Shown piece after piece: positions 33,242 through 41,165 of a DNA stretch of 64,000 bases; position 1 is the first letter of the stretch; every line of letters starts with the position of its first letter. The DNA lies in assembly GCF_013044135.1 (NCBI RefSeq), contig NZ_JABEPP010000002.1, positions 372,001-436,000 on the forward strand. Reading direction: 5' to 3'. Origin of the DNA: Enterovirga aerilata. Its GTDB lineage: Bacteria; Pseudomonadota; Alphaproteobacteria; Rhizobiales; Beijerinckiaceae. A program made the position numbers and the translations under genes. The notes under the pieces were generated by a model. That model was not told where the DNA came from and did no database searches. It saw nothing but the letters and a program-made list of their open reading frames with translations.

Positions 33242-33811
33242 ATGCCCTACGCCATCGTCAGAACCGAGCCGAAGCACGAAGGCTGGTGCAGCCTTCTCCT
33301 CGCCACCCTGCGCAAGCCGGACGGCGGTGAAATCCGGCGCGAGCTCGAGGATCACGGCGCCGCGGTCGCCGTGCTGCCCTACGACCCCGAACGGCGGGTC
33401 GCCATGATGGTCCGCCAGTTCCGGACGCCGGTGCTCTTCGTCTCTGGCGGGCAGGACCTCCTCGAATGCCCGGCCGGGCTGCTGGACAGCGACGACCCGG
33501 TGGCCGATGCGCGGCGCGAGGCGGAGGAGGAGGTGGGCCTTCACCTGGCCGAGCTCGAGCCGGTCTCGACGGTGTGGTCCATGCCCGGCATCTCGACCGA
33601 GCGGATGCATCTCTTCCTCGCCCCCTACTCGGCATCCGACGTCCGCGGCGAGGGCGGCGGCCTCGCGACGGAGCACGAGGACATCACGAAGCTGGAGCTC
33701 CCGCTCGGCGAACTCGCCGCAATGGCCGATGACGGCCGGCTCGACGACATGAAGACGCTCCTGCTGGTGCAGACCCTGCGGCTGCGCCGACCGGATCTCT
33801 TCCTCGGCTGA
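33242..33811 (+). CDS. Nudix hydrolase, ADP-ribose pyrophosphatase-like
   Basis: The 189-residue protein carries a Nudix box with REAEEEVGL near residue 92, although the upstream Glu position is Asp (LLDSDDPVADA). Preceding text VAVLPYDPERRVAMMVRQFR and following WSMPGISTERMHLFLAPY resemble ADP-ribose and GDP-mannose pyrophosphatases. It would cleave a nucleoside diphosphate linked to another group. ATG at 33242 follows the ppk2 stop by 29 bases, which suggests cotranscription and a link to nucleotide metabolism. Confidence 0.85.
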   Translation: MPYAIVRTEPKHEGWCSLLLATLRKPDGGEIRRELEDHGAAVAVLPYDPERRVAMMVRQFRTPVLFVSGGQDLLECPAGLLDSDDPVADARREAEEEVGLHLAELEPVSTVWSMPGISTERMHLFLAPYSASDVRGEGGGLATEHEDITKLELPLGELAAMADDGRLDDMKTLLLVQTLRLRRPDLFLG

Positions 33812-33968
33812 GTCGACCCGATCGGATCGCGAAGCCGTGGCATATCGGCCACGCCGGGCGGCAAAAAGGTGTCGATCCCCAGGCGGAACTCAGGGATAAG
33901 GGCAGCCCTGCCGCTTTCCGGCCCGATTTCGTCCTGACGGTCCGGCCCGCACAGGTTACGGTGAATGA

Positions 33969-35096
33969 ATGGTTCGTCTTGCCCTTCTCGGCTGCGCCGC
34001 AGCCGGGCTCGCCCTCTCCGCCACGACGCTCGCGGCCGAGGAGTTTCAGGGTGAGCCCGCCGGTCTGGCCAGCGAGGCGAAGCCTGCACGCCCGGCGGCG
34101 AAGCCGGTGCCCCGCAAGGTGAGCGTGCTGCCGCCGGCCCGTCCCGGGGGTGAGGACGAAAGCGTCGGGCCCGCCGCGCCGGGCCAGTTCGTAAGCGCCA
34201 TCGCGGGCGCCCAGCCACCGCTCCCGGCGCAGTTTCAGGCCGCGTCTTCGCCGCCAGCCCCTGCGGTCGCGGAAGAGCCGGTCCAGGTCGCGTCCGTCGA
34301 AACGCTGCCGCCGCTCCGGCCATCCTTCCCGACCGAGGCCGCCCGGCAGGCCCAGCCTCCTACAGAGCAGGCTGCAGGCGAGGCCGAGACCGGCCCGGTC
34401 CCGCCGCCCCGGCCCGATTTCGCCGAGATCCCGGCTCCCGCCCTCGCGGTCGCAGCCGTCCTGCCCCCGGAGCGGCCCGCCTTCCCGACCGATCTCGAGC
34501 CGGCCGCCGTCGCCGCACTCCCCGAGCCGCAGCCGGCCCCGCCCGCGCAGCCCCGCTCGCTGTTCGGCGCTCTCTTCGGCACCCCGGCTCAGACCGCGCC
34601 CGCGGAGCCCGCCGAGGAGCCGATGATCCGGACCGGCCGCGACTTCCTGGACGAGCGCATCGCCTACCATGCCAAGCTGAACAACGTGCCGGCCGCGCTC
34701 GTGCACCGCGTCGTGGTGCGGGAGAGCAAGTACAATCCGCGCGCCGTCGGCCGCGGCGGCGCGATGGGCCTCATGCAGATCAAGCATGCGACCGCGCGCG
34801 GGCTCGGCTATGACGGCCCAGCTGCTGGCCTGCTCGATGCGGAGACGAACCTCACCTATGCGGTGAAGTATCTCGCCGGGGCCTACAGGCTGTCCGACGG
34901 CAGCTTCGACCGCGCCGTCCAGCACTATGCGCGCGGCTACTACTACGAGGCGAAGCGCCGGAATGCGCGGCTCGCGCTCAGGGGCCGCAACAACGAGCGC
35001 CTGCAGAAGCAGGCGGATGCCGCCGCGGCCATCGAGCAGGCGAGCCCGCCCGCCCCTGCGGCCGGCGCCCGCTCCCTCTTCACCGGCGCGCGCTGA
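33969..35096 (+). CDS. lytic transglycosylase with Pro/Ala-rich N-terminal region
   Basis: The 375-residue exported protein has a signal peptide (cleaved near LAAEE) and a long low-complexity region rich in Pro, Ala and Glu (residues about 25-220). The SLT domain lies in residues about 225-330. The catalytic Glu is Glu252 in VVRESKYNPRAVGRGGAMGL, followed by LMQIKHATARGLGYD and YAVKYLAGAYR, which are SLT landmarks. It cleaves peptidoglycan glycan strands in the periplasm. The Pro-rich region probably spans the periplasm or tethers the domain. It is not part of an obvious operon. Confidence 0.88.
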   Translation: MVRLALLGCAAAGLALSATTLAAEEFQGEPAGLASEAKPARPAAKPVPRKVSVLPPARPGGEDESVGPAAPGQFVSAIAGAQPPLPAQFQAASSPPAPAVAEEPVQVASVETLPPLRPSFPTEAARQAQPPTEQAAGEAETGPVPPPRPDFAEIPAPALAVAAVLPPERPAFPTDLEPAAVAALPEPQPAPPAQPRSLFGALFGTPAQTAPAEPAEEPMIRTGRDFLDERIAYHAKLNNVPAALVHRVVVRESKYNPRAVGRGGAMGLMQIKHATARGLGYDGPAAGLLDAETNLTYAVKYLAGAYRLSDGSFDRAVQHYARGYYYEAKRRNARLALRGRNNERLQKQADAAAAIEQASPPAPAAGARSLFTGAR

Positions 35097-35200
35097 CGGG
35101 TCCTTCGGCCGCCGCGGCGGCCTTGCGGCTTCAAGCGGCTTGCAGTCATGGCCCCGGGCGAGGGATGATCGGCGCCGTGAACCTCGACGCCTGAGTCCAC

Positions 35201-35932
35201 GTGACCTCGCATCCCCGCGACGCACCGCAATTCTACCTCACGGCGCCCTCGCCCTGCCCCTATCTGCCCGGCCAGCGCGAGCGGAAGGTCTTCACGCATA
35301 TCGTCGGACGGCGCGCGCGCGAGATCAACGAGATCCTGACCCAGGGCGGCTTCCGGCGCTCGCAGACGATCGCCTACCGGCCGGCTTGCGAGGGCTGCCG
35401 CGCCTGCGTGTCGGTTCGGGTCGTGGTTGACGAGTTCCAGCCGTCGGACAACATGCGCCGCGTGCTCCGGCTCAATCGCGACCTCGTCGGCGCGCCCACG
35501 CCGAACCAGCCCTCGGCCGGGCAATATGCGCTGTTCCGCCGCTATCTCGACGCGCGGCACGGCGAGGGCGGCATGGTCGACATGACGGTGCTCGACTACG
35601 CCATGATGGTCGAGGACAGCCATGTCGAGACCGGGATCATCGAATACCGCCGCGCGGACGAGGCGGGACGGGATGGGCCGCTCATGGCGGTGAGCCTCAC
35701 GGACTTCCTGCCGGACGGGCTCTCGATGGTCTATTCCTTCTTCGATCCCACCCTGCCGAAGCGCAGCCTCGGCAGTTTCATGATCCTCGACCACATCGCG
35801 CGCGCCAGGGCGCTCGGCCTGCCCTATCTCTATCTCGGCTATTGGGTCGAAGGCTCGCGCAAGATGGAATACAAGGCCCGCTACCGCCCGCAGGAGCGGC
35901 TCCTGCCGACCGGCTGGGCCAGGTTCGACTGA
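35201..35932 (+). CDS. bpt: aspartate/glutamate leucyltransferase
   Basis: Bpt adds leucine from Leu-tRNA to proteins with N-terminal Asp or Glu and so marks them for ClpAP degradation through the N-degron pathway. The 243-residue protein has the N-terminal Cys-rich motif [15 protein letters not shown] near residue 60. The GNAT-like core includes [16 protein letters not shown] near 168, [13 protein letters not shown] near 189 and [20 protein letters not shown] near 208. The GTG start at 35201 gives the usual length. It converges with the TRAP transporter gene 20 bases downstream. Confidence 0.93.
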   Translation: MTSHPRDAPQFYLTAPSPCPYLPGQRERKVFTHIVGRRAREINEILTQGGFRRSQTIAYRPACEGCRACVSVRVVVDEFQPSDNMRRVLRLNRDLVGAPTPNQPSAGQYALFRRYLDARHGEGGMVDMTVLDYAMMVEDSHVETGIIEYRRADEAGRDGPLMAVSLTDFLPDGLSMVYSFFDPTLPKRSLGSFMILDHIARARALGLPYLYLGYWVEGSRKMEYKARYRPQERLLPTGWARFD

Positions 35933-35952
35933 GCGCCCGGGAGGGCGCCCGC

Positions 35953-37698
35953 TCAGTTCCCGTAGAGGTAGTTCGGGAGCCAGAGCGTCAGACCGGGCCA
36001 GAGATACATGATCACCATGCAGAGGATCACGATCAGCATGTAGGGCATCATGCCGGCGAAGATCTGGTTGATGGTCACGTGCTTGGGCGCCACGCCCTTC
36101 AGGTAGAAGGCCGACATCGCGACCGGCGGGGACAGGAACGCCGCCTGCAGGTTCACGAAGACCAGCACCCCCCACAGGATCGGGTCGATGCTGAAATGCT
36201 TGAGCAGCGGCAGGAAGATGGGGACGAAGATGATGATGATCTCCGTCCATTCGAGCGGCCAGCCGAGCAGGAAGATGATCGCCTGCGACAGGATCATGAA
36301 CTGGGTCGGCGAGAGGTCGAGCGAGAGCACCCATCGTTCGATCAGCGCCTGTCCGCCGAGGATGGCGAAGACGGCGGAGAAGAGCGCCGAGCCGACGAAG
36401 AGCCAGCACACCATGGCGGTTGTCTTCGCGGTCAGGAACACGGCCTCCTTGGTGCGCTTCCAGTCGAGCGTGCGGGCATGGAGGGCGAGCAGGAACGCGC
36501 CCGCCGCGCCGACCGCGGCCGACTCCGTCGCGGTGGTGATGCCGAACAGGATGACGGCCAGGACGACGACCGTCAGGATCGCGAGCGGCATCACCGAGGC
36601 GGTCAGAAGCTTGATCACCTGCAGCCGCTCCGGGGTCATCCGGCGGTAGTAGCGGACGAGGATGACGGCCGCGAAGACGGCGGCGATCGCGAAAGAGATA
36701 TAGAAGCCGTCGGACGGGCCGGACGCGGCGGGCGTCGTGGGTGCGGACGCGACCGAGCCCAGCGGCTGAAGCTCAGCCGGGAGTTCCTCCTCGGCCCTGC
36801 CCTGCTGGTGGATGACGACGTACCACCACAGGAGCCATAAGGTCCCGAGGAGGAGACCGGCGGGGACGAGCGACGCGCCGAAATTCCTGACGATGCCCCA
36901 ATAGCCGAGCGGCCTGCCGTGATCGTCCAGGGAAGACGCCCGCAAGGGCGAGACCAGCGCCTTGAGGAGGCCGGCCAGCATGTTCGGTGAATAGGCGGCC
37001 TGGAAGCGCCGCATCCAGTCCGGCACCGGGACCCGGTTCTGTTCCGGCGGAAGCGGCGGGGCGATCTTCGGCTGGAGGAGCGCCCAGCCGAGGATGTAGA
37101 CGAGGTAGAGGAAGGACAGGAAGAAGCCCGGAAACATCGCCGCCGCATAGAGCTTGACGACGGATTGGCCGGCCACCGCCGCGTAGACGATGATCATCAC
37201 CGAGGGCGGGATCAGGATACCGAGCGTGCCGCCGGCCGTGATGACGCCCGAGGCGAGCTTCACGTCGTACCCGGCCCGCAGCATCGGGTTCAGGGCGATC
37301 ACGCCCATCAGCACGACGACGGCGCCCACAAGGCCGGAGGCGATGCCCCAGAAGGTGCACACGATCAGCGTCGCGACGGCCAGCGACGCAGGCACACGGC
37401 GAAAGGCGAGCTGGATCGAGTAGAACATCTTGTCGACCAGGGCGCCGCGCTCCATCACGTAGCCCATCAGGACGAAGAGCGGGATGGAGATCAGGACGTC
37501 GTTGGTCATCGCCCCGTAGGTCCGCTGGACCATGAGGTCGAAGACGCGGTTGTCGATCCAGTGCTCGGCCGGGTTGTAGAAGGCGTAGAAGCCGAAGAAC
37601 ATGCCGAGGCCCATCAGCGTGAAGGCCGTCGGGAACCCCATCAGGATCACGACGACGATCAGCGAGAGCATGAGAAGGCCGAGGGCGGGGTCGCTCAT
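35953..37698 (-). CDS. TRAP transporter large permease (DctM), extended form
   Basis: The large membrane subunit of a sodium-driven TRAP importer. At 581 residues it is longer than the usual 420-430. The first half carries the DctM core (ISIPLFVLMGYVMERGALVD near residue 70, GTLGILIPPSVMIIVYA near 155). A central segment of about 180 residues (215-395), with an extra helix pair, is inserted before the second half (LLGWPLEWTEIIIIFVP near 500). This longer form fits the subgroup often annotated as mannitol/chloroaromatic transporters. It is encoded after dctQ with a four-base overlap. Confidence 0.88.
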   Translation of the reverse strand: MSDPALGLLMLSLIVVVILMGFPTAFTLMGLGMFFGFYAFYNPAEHWIDNRVFDLMVQRTYGAMTNDVLISIPLFVLMGYVMERGALVDKMFYSIQLAFRRVPASLAVATLIVCTFWGIASGLVGAVVVLMGVIALNPMLRAGYDVKLASGVITAGGTLGILIPPSVMIIVYAAVAGQSVVKLYAAAMFPGFFLSFLYLVYILGWALLQPKIAPPLPPEQNRVPVPDWMRRFQAAYSPNMLAGLLKALVSPLRASSLDDHGRPLGYWGIVRNFGASLVPAGLLLGTLWLLWWYVVIHQQGRAEEELPAELQPLGSVASAPTTPAASGPSDGFYISFAIAAVFAAVILVRYYRRMTPERLQVIKLLTASVMPLAILTVVVLAVILFGITTATESAAVGAAGAFLLALHARTLDWKRTKEAVFLTAKTTAMVCWLFVGSALFSAVFAILGGQALIERWVLSLDLSPTQFMILSQAIIFLLGWPLEWTEIIIIFVPIFLPLLKHFSIDPILWGVLVFVNLQAAFLSPPVAMSAFYLKGVAPKHVTINQIFAGMMPYMLIVILCMVIMYLWPGLTLWLPNYLYGN

Positions 37699-38363
37699 GT
37701 CTGAAGATTGTCCCCCATGCCGCGCTGCCGCGCGGCCTCGTCGATCCGATGGGCGCGCTCCATCGCTACCCGGCGGGCCTCCTCGTCGACGTGCTCGCTG
37801 CCGGCGAGCTGCTCGCCGACGACGTCCATCTCGGCGACGTCCTTGAGCCGGGCCGGCCACTCGCCCGTCCTCAGGCAGACGATCGCGCGGACGATCTCGG
37901 CCAGCCCTTGCAGCATCAGGAGGGCCCCGGCGATCGGGATCACCGCCTTGAAGTGGTAGAGCGGCGGCCCGCCCGCGGTGACGCTCGAATGTTCGGCGAT
38001 GCGCCAGGAATGGGCGGCGTAATCGTAGCCCGCGTAGATCAGGGCGGCGATGCCGGGAAGGAAGAAGACGATGTAGAGGACGAGATCGAAGGCCGCCTGG
38101 GTGCGTGGCCTCATGGAGCTGTAGAGGAAATCGCCCCGCACATGCGCGTTCTGCGCCAAGGTATAGGCGCCGGCCAGCATGAAGAGCGTGCCGTAGAACA
38201 TGTTCGAGGCGTCGAAGATCCACGCGGTCGGCATGTTGAACGCGTAGCGCTTGAGCACCTCGACGCAGACGAGCGCCATCAGCCCGATGATCAGCCAGGC
38301 CGCGGCCTTGCCGATCCAGGTGCTGATCTCGTCGACGATGAGCAGGAAGCGCTGGACCGTCAT
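37695..38363 (-). CDS. TRAP transporter small permease (DctQ)
   Basis: The 222-residue small membrane subunit has four predicted helices, starting FLLIVDEISTWIGKAAAWLI. The family features are YAFNMPTAWIFDASNMFYGT near residue 40 and ALLMLQGLAEIVRAIVCL near 147. The C-terminal 45 residues form an acidic cytoplasmic tail not found in the shortest DctQ proteins. It overlaps dctM by four bases and lies 112 bases after the binding-protein gene. Confidence 0.85.
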   Translation of the reverse strand: MTVQRFLLIVDEISTWIGKAAAWLIIGLMALVCVEVLKRYAFNMPTAWIFDASNMFYGTLFMLAGAYTLAQNAHVRGDFLYSSMRPRTQAAFDLVLYIVFFLPGIAALIYAGYDYAAHSWRIAEHSSVTAGGPPLYHFKAVIPIAGALLMLQGLAEIVRAIVCLRTGEWPARLKDVAEMDVVGEQLAGSEHVDEEARRVAMERAHRIDEAARQRGMGDNLQT

Positions 38364-38475
38364 CGCGGGGCTTTCAGTGGAAGGGCCGTCATGCAGACGA
38401 GGCGGCCCGGCCCTCCGGTCGAGAGAAGGCGCCGCTCAGGTTTCCCCGAACGGCGCCTTCCGACCGGACGATCCC

Positions 38476-39603
38476 TCAGAGCTTCTTCGCTGCGGCGTTC
38501 TGTCCGAAGTAATGGTCGAAGGCCATGCGGCGGTTGACCACCGTATCCTGCTCCCAGCGCGTCACCCGCTCGGCATAGGCGATCTGCGACTGCATGATCT
38601 CCTTGAAGAGCGGATTGGACGCTGCGTATTTCCGCACCACTTCGTCGTAGACCTCGAGCTGCTGCTTGAGGATCGCGTCTGGCGTCTTGAAGAAGCGGAC
38701 GCCGTCCTTCTGCTGCATTTCGACGTAGTCCTTCGAATAGCGGTCGATCGCCTTCCAGGACATGTCGGCCGACGCCGCCTCGACGGCGTTGGAGATGAGG
38801 GCGCGCATCCGCTCGGGCAGCGCGTCGAACTTCGTCTTGTTGAACAGGATCTCGAACTGCTCGGCGTTCTGGTGGTAGCTCTGCAGCATGCAGACCTTCG
38901 AGACGTCCGGGAAGCCGAGCACCCGGTCCGAGGAGGCGTTGTTGAACTCCGCCGCATCGAGGAGGCCCCGGTCCATGGCCGAGACGATCTCGCCCCCGGG
39001 CAGGGCGTTCACGGCGAGCCCCATGCCCTGGAACACGTCGATGGAGATGCCGACGGTGCGGAATTTCAGGCCCTTCAGGTCGTCGGGCCGCGCGACCGGC
39101 CTCTTGAACCAGCCGAGCGGCTGAGTGGGCATCGGCCCGTACATGAACGACTGCACGTTCGCGCCGATCGACGCATAGAGCTTGTCGAGGAGTTCCTTGC
39201 CGCCGCCGTATTTGTGCCAGGCGAGGAGCATGTTGGCGTCCATCGCGAAGCCCGGCCCCGAGCCCCACAGGGCAAGAGCCGGCTGCTTGCCGTAATGGTA
39301 CACGCAAACGCCATGGCCGCCGTCGAGCGTGCCCTTCGAGATCGCGTCCAGGATGCCGAAGGCCGGGACCACCGCGCCGGCGGGCAGGACCTCGATCCTG
39401 AGGTCGCCGCCGGTCATGTCGTTGACCTTCTTGGCGAAGTCCAGCGCGTATTCGTGGAAGATGTCCTTCGAGGGCCAGGTCGACTGCCAGCGCATGGTGA
39501 TCGGGCCCTGCGCCTGCGCGACGGCCGGAGCCGCGAGCCCTGCGGCGGTCGCGACGGCCGCTCCTTTCAAGAACCTGCGCCGGCTACCCTTACCTTGGGT
39601 CAT
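38476..39603 (-). CDS. TRAP transporter substrate-binding protein (DctP)
   Basis: The 375-residue periplasmic receptor begins with a twin-arginine signal, SRRRFLKGAAVATAAGLAAP, cleaved near AQAQG. The mature part starts ITMRWQSTWPSKDIFHEYA. It also has the DctP pattern GGDLRIEVLPAGAVVPAFGI near residue 68 and LKGLKFRTVGISIDVFQGMG near 170. ATG at 39603 is preceded by GGAGGAACCA. The Tat signal and long permease point to the subgroup that binds aromatic or hydroxy acids. The ligand is unknown; the neighbouring N-heterocycle operon makes an aromatic acid possible. Confidence 0.88.
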   Translation of the reverse strand: MTQGKGSRRRFLKGAAVATAAGLAAPAVAQAQGPITMRWQSTWPSKDIFHEYALDFAKKVNDMTGGDLRIEVLPAGAVVPAFGILDAISKGTLDGGHGVCVYHYGKQPALALWGSGPGFAMDANMLLAWHKYGGGKELLDKLYASIGANVQSFMYGPMPTQPLGWFKRPVARPDDLKGLKFRTVGISIDVFQGMGLAVNALPGGEIVSAMDRGLLDAAEFNNASSDRVLGFPDVSKVCMLQSYHQNAEQFEILFNKTKFDALPERMRALISNAVEAASADMSWKAIDRYSKDYVEMQQKDGVRFFKTPDAILKQQLEVYDEVVRKYAASNPLFKEIMQSQIAYAERVTRWEQDTVVNRRMAFDHYFGQNAAAKKL

Positions 39604-39774
39604 TGGTTCCTCCCACCGTTCCGGTCCTTGCCGGACCGATTGGCGGAGCAACTAAGAACCAAGAGCGGCCCGTGACAAGCGCTCCAGGGCAGCCGAGGCC
39701 TAAGCTTTTCGTCTTGGGTGCGCGCAGGCTGGACCGGGCGCCGGAGCCCGGTCCCGCCTGTCGCAACCGATCCG

Positions 39775-40080
39775 CTACTCGCAGATCTCGCGCGGGCGGA
39801 CGTCCCAGCCCCAGCCCGGGACCCAGACTCGCCGGTGGACGACGTAGCACTCGGCGTAATCCGGCGGGGGCGGAGCATAATAGGCCGGCGGCGCGGCATA
39901 AGCAGGACGGGCCGCGGACGCGATGGCCGCGCCTGCGGCGATGCCCCCGAGAATGCCGACGGCGGCGGCGGCGCCGGGATTCCAGCCGCGGCGATAATAG
40001 CCGCCCGCCTCCGCCGGCGCGGCCGCCGCAACCGTGAGGGCCGCAACCGCAGCGGCAGCGACGATCTTGGTGGAAGCCAT
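39775..40080 (-). CDS. small exported Ala/Gly/Tyr-rich protein
   Basis: The 101-residue precursor begins with a signal peptide (STKIVAAAAVAALTVAAAAP, cleaved near AEA). It continues with a YYRRGWNPGAAAAVG start and a Gly/Ala-rich membrane-like stretch (ILGGIAAGAAIASAARP), then a Pro/Tyr segment and a C-terminal CYVVHRRVWVPGWGWDVRPR. Such small exported proteins with a glycine-zipper-like helix are common in Hyphomicrobiales and have no assigned function. ATG at 40080 is preceded by GGAGG. It is divergent from the hydroxylase operon. Confidence 0.7.
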   Translation of the reverse strand: MASTKIVAAAAVAALTVAAAAPAEAGGYYRRGWNPGAAAAVGILGGIAAGAAIASAARPAYAAPPAYYAPPPPDYAECYVVHRRVWVPGWGWDVRPREICE

Positions 40081-40251
40081 GTCAATCCTCCATCTGCCGG
40101 CGGCTGCGATCCTGGCCGGCTCGGAATGCGAGCTTCGCATGGGCGAGCTATCGCTTCGGTGAATGCGGTGCCGTCCGAACGTTCAGTTTTGGCACGGTGC
40201 CGCTTTGCCGCGAGAGGCAGCAGACCGCCCGAAAGTCGGGCGCTTCCTCGC

Positions 40252-40280
40252 TTGACAGCCGTTCGGGCCGGCGGGAGATT
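40252..40280 (+). promoter_or_regulatory. promoter of the N-heterocycle catabolic operon
   Basis: A perfect TTGACA -35 box (40252-40257) is followed after 17 bases by GAGATT (40275-40280), a weak -10 box. Transcription would start near 40287, inside the operator-like 10-mer 40281-40290. This placement, with the site just after the -10 box, is what a repressor would use. It is the only promoter I can see for the long rightward operon. Confidence 0.5.
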
Positions 40281-40290
40281 GTTAGTGTAC
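40281..40290. promoter_or_regulatory. operator candidate GTTAGTGTAC at the catabolic operon
   Basis: GTTAGTGTAC is identical to the first ten bases of the palindrome at 8711-8724 between enamidase and fpr-marR. In its context TTGT...ACAA (40279-40292) it is also partly symmetric. It lies on the expected transcription start of the operon. The shared AT-containing 10-mer at two promoters 31.6 kb apart in a GC-rich window is unlikely by chance, but I have not searched the whole genome. Confidence 0.55.
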
Positions 40291-40316
40291 AAATGAAAAT
40301 CGAGGCCGCCCGGTCC

Positions 40317-41165
40317 ATGTATCTCCGGCCCAATACGCTGAAGGAAGCCTGCGACCTCCTCGCGGAACGGCCGGCGCAGATCCTGTCCGGCGGCACCGAC
40401 ATCTACCCGGCCCTCGTCGATCGTCCCTCTCCGGAGGCCGTACTCGACATCTCGGGCATCGACGGGCTCCGGGGTGTGGAGCAGGGCGGGCGCGAGATCC
40501 GCATCGGGGCGCGCACGACCTGGTCCGAGCTCGCCCGGGCCGACCTGCCCCCCGCTTTCGATGCGCTGCGTGCCGCCGCACGCGAGGTCGGGTCCGTGCA
40601 GATCCAGAACGTGGCGACGATCGCGGGCAATCTCTGCCATGCGTCGCCGGCCGCGGACGGCGTGCCTCCGCTCCTGATCCTGGATGCACAGATCGAGCTC
40701 GCGAGCCGGACCGGCCTGCGGCGGCTGCCCCTCTCAGACTTCGTGCTCGGGAACCGCCGGACGGCGCGCCGGCCCGACGAGATCCTGTCGGCCGTCATCG
40801 TCCCGCGGGCAAGCGCCGGCGGGTGCTCCGCCTTCGTGAAGCTCGGCAGCCGTCGCTACCTCGTGATCTCGATTGCCATGGTCGCGGTCCGGCTCGCGGC
40901 CGATGGGGGGAGCCGCATCCGAGAGGCGGCGGTCGCGGTCGGATCCTGCTCGGCCGCTGCCCAGCGACTCGGGGCGCTCGAGAGGGACCTCGTCGGCCGC
41001 TCATGGCACGAGGACCTCGCCTCGCTGGTGACGGGCAGGCATCTCGCTCCGCTGTCGCCGATCGACGACGTCCGCGGCAGCGCCGCCTACCGGCTCGAAG
41101 CCGCGCGCGAGCTGATCGGCCGCGCGCTCGATCTCTGCCGTCCGGAGCGCGCCCATGCGGCATGA
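40317..41165 (+). CDS. FAD-binding subunit of molybdenum hydroxylase
   Basis: This subunit carries FAD in a xanthine dehydrogenase-type hydroxylase and passes electrons from the Fe-S centres to an acceptor. The 282-residue protein has the FAD-binding ILSGGTDIYPALVDRPSPEA near residue 23 and QIQNVATIAGNLCHASPAAD near 96, then the CO-dehydrogenase flavoprotein C-terminal domain. I favour ATG at 40317 (MYLRPNTLKEACDLLAE) with GAGG upstream. ATG at 40293 is also possible but would make the message almost leaderless. It overlaps the fused hydroxylase gene by 11 bases. The substrate is inferred from later genes to be nicotinate-like. Confidence 0.85.
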   Translation: MYLRPNTLKEACDLLAERPAQILSGGTDIYPALVDRPSPEAVLDISGIDGLRGVEQGGREIRIGARTTWSELARADLPPAFDALRAAAREVGSVQIQNVATIAGNLCHASPAADGVPPLLILDAQIELASRTGLRRLPLSDFVLGNRRTARRPDEILSAVIVPRASAGGCSAFVKLGSRRYLVISIAMVAVRLAADGGSRIREAAVAVGSCSAAAQRLGALERDLVGRSWHEDLASLVTGRHLAPLSPIDDVRGSAAYRLEAARELIGRALDLCRPERAHAA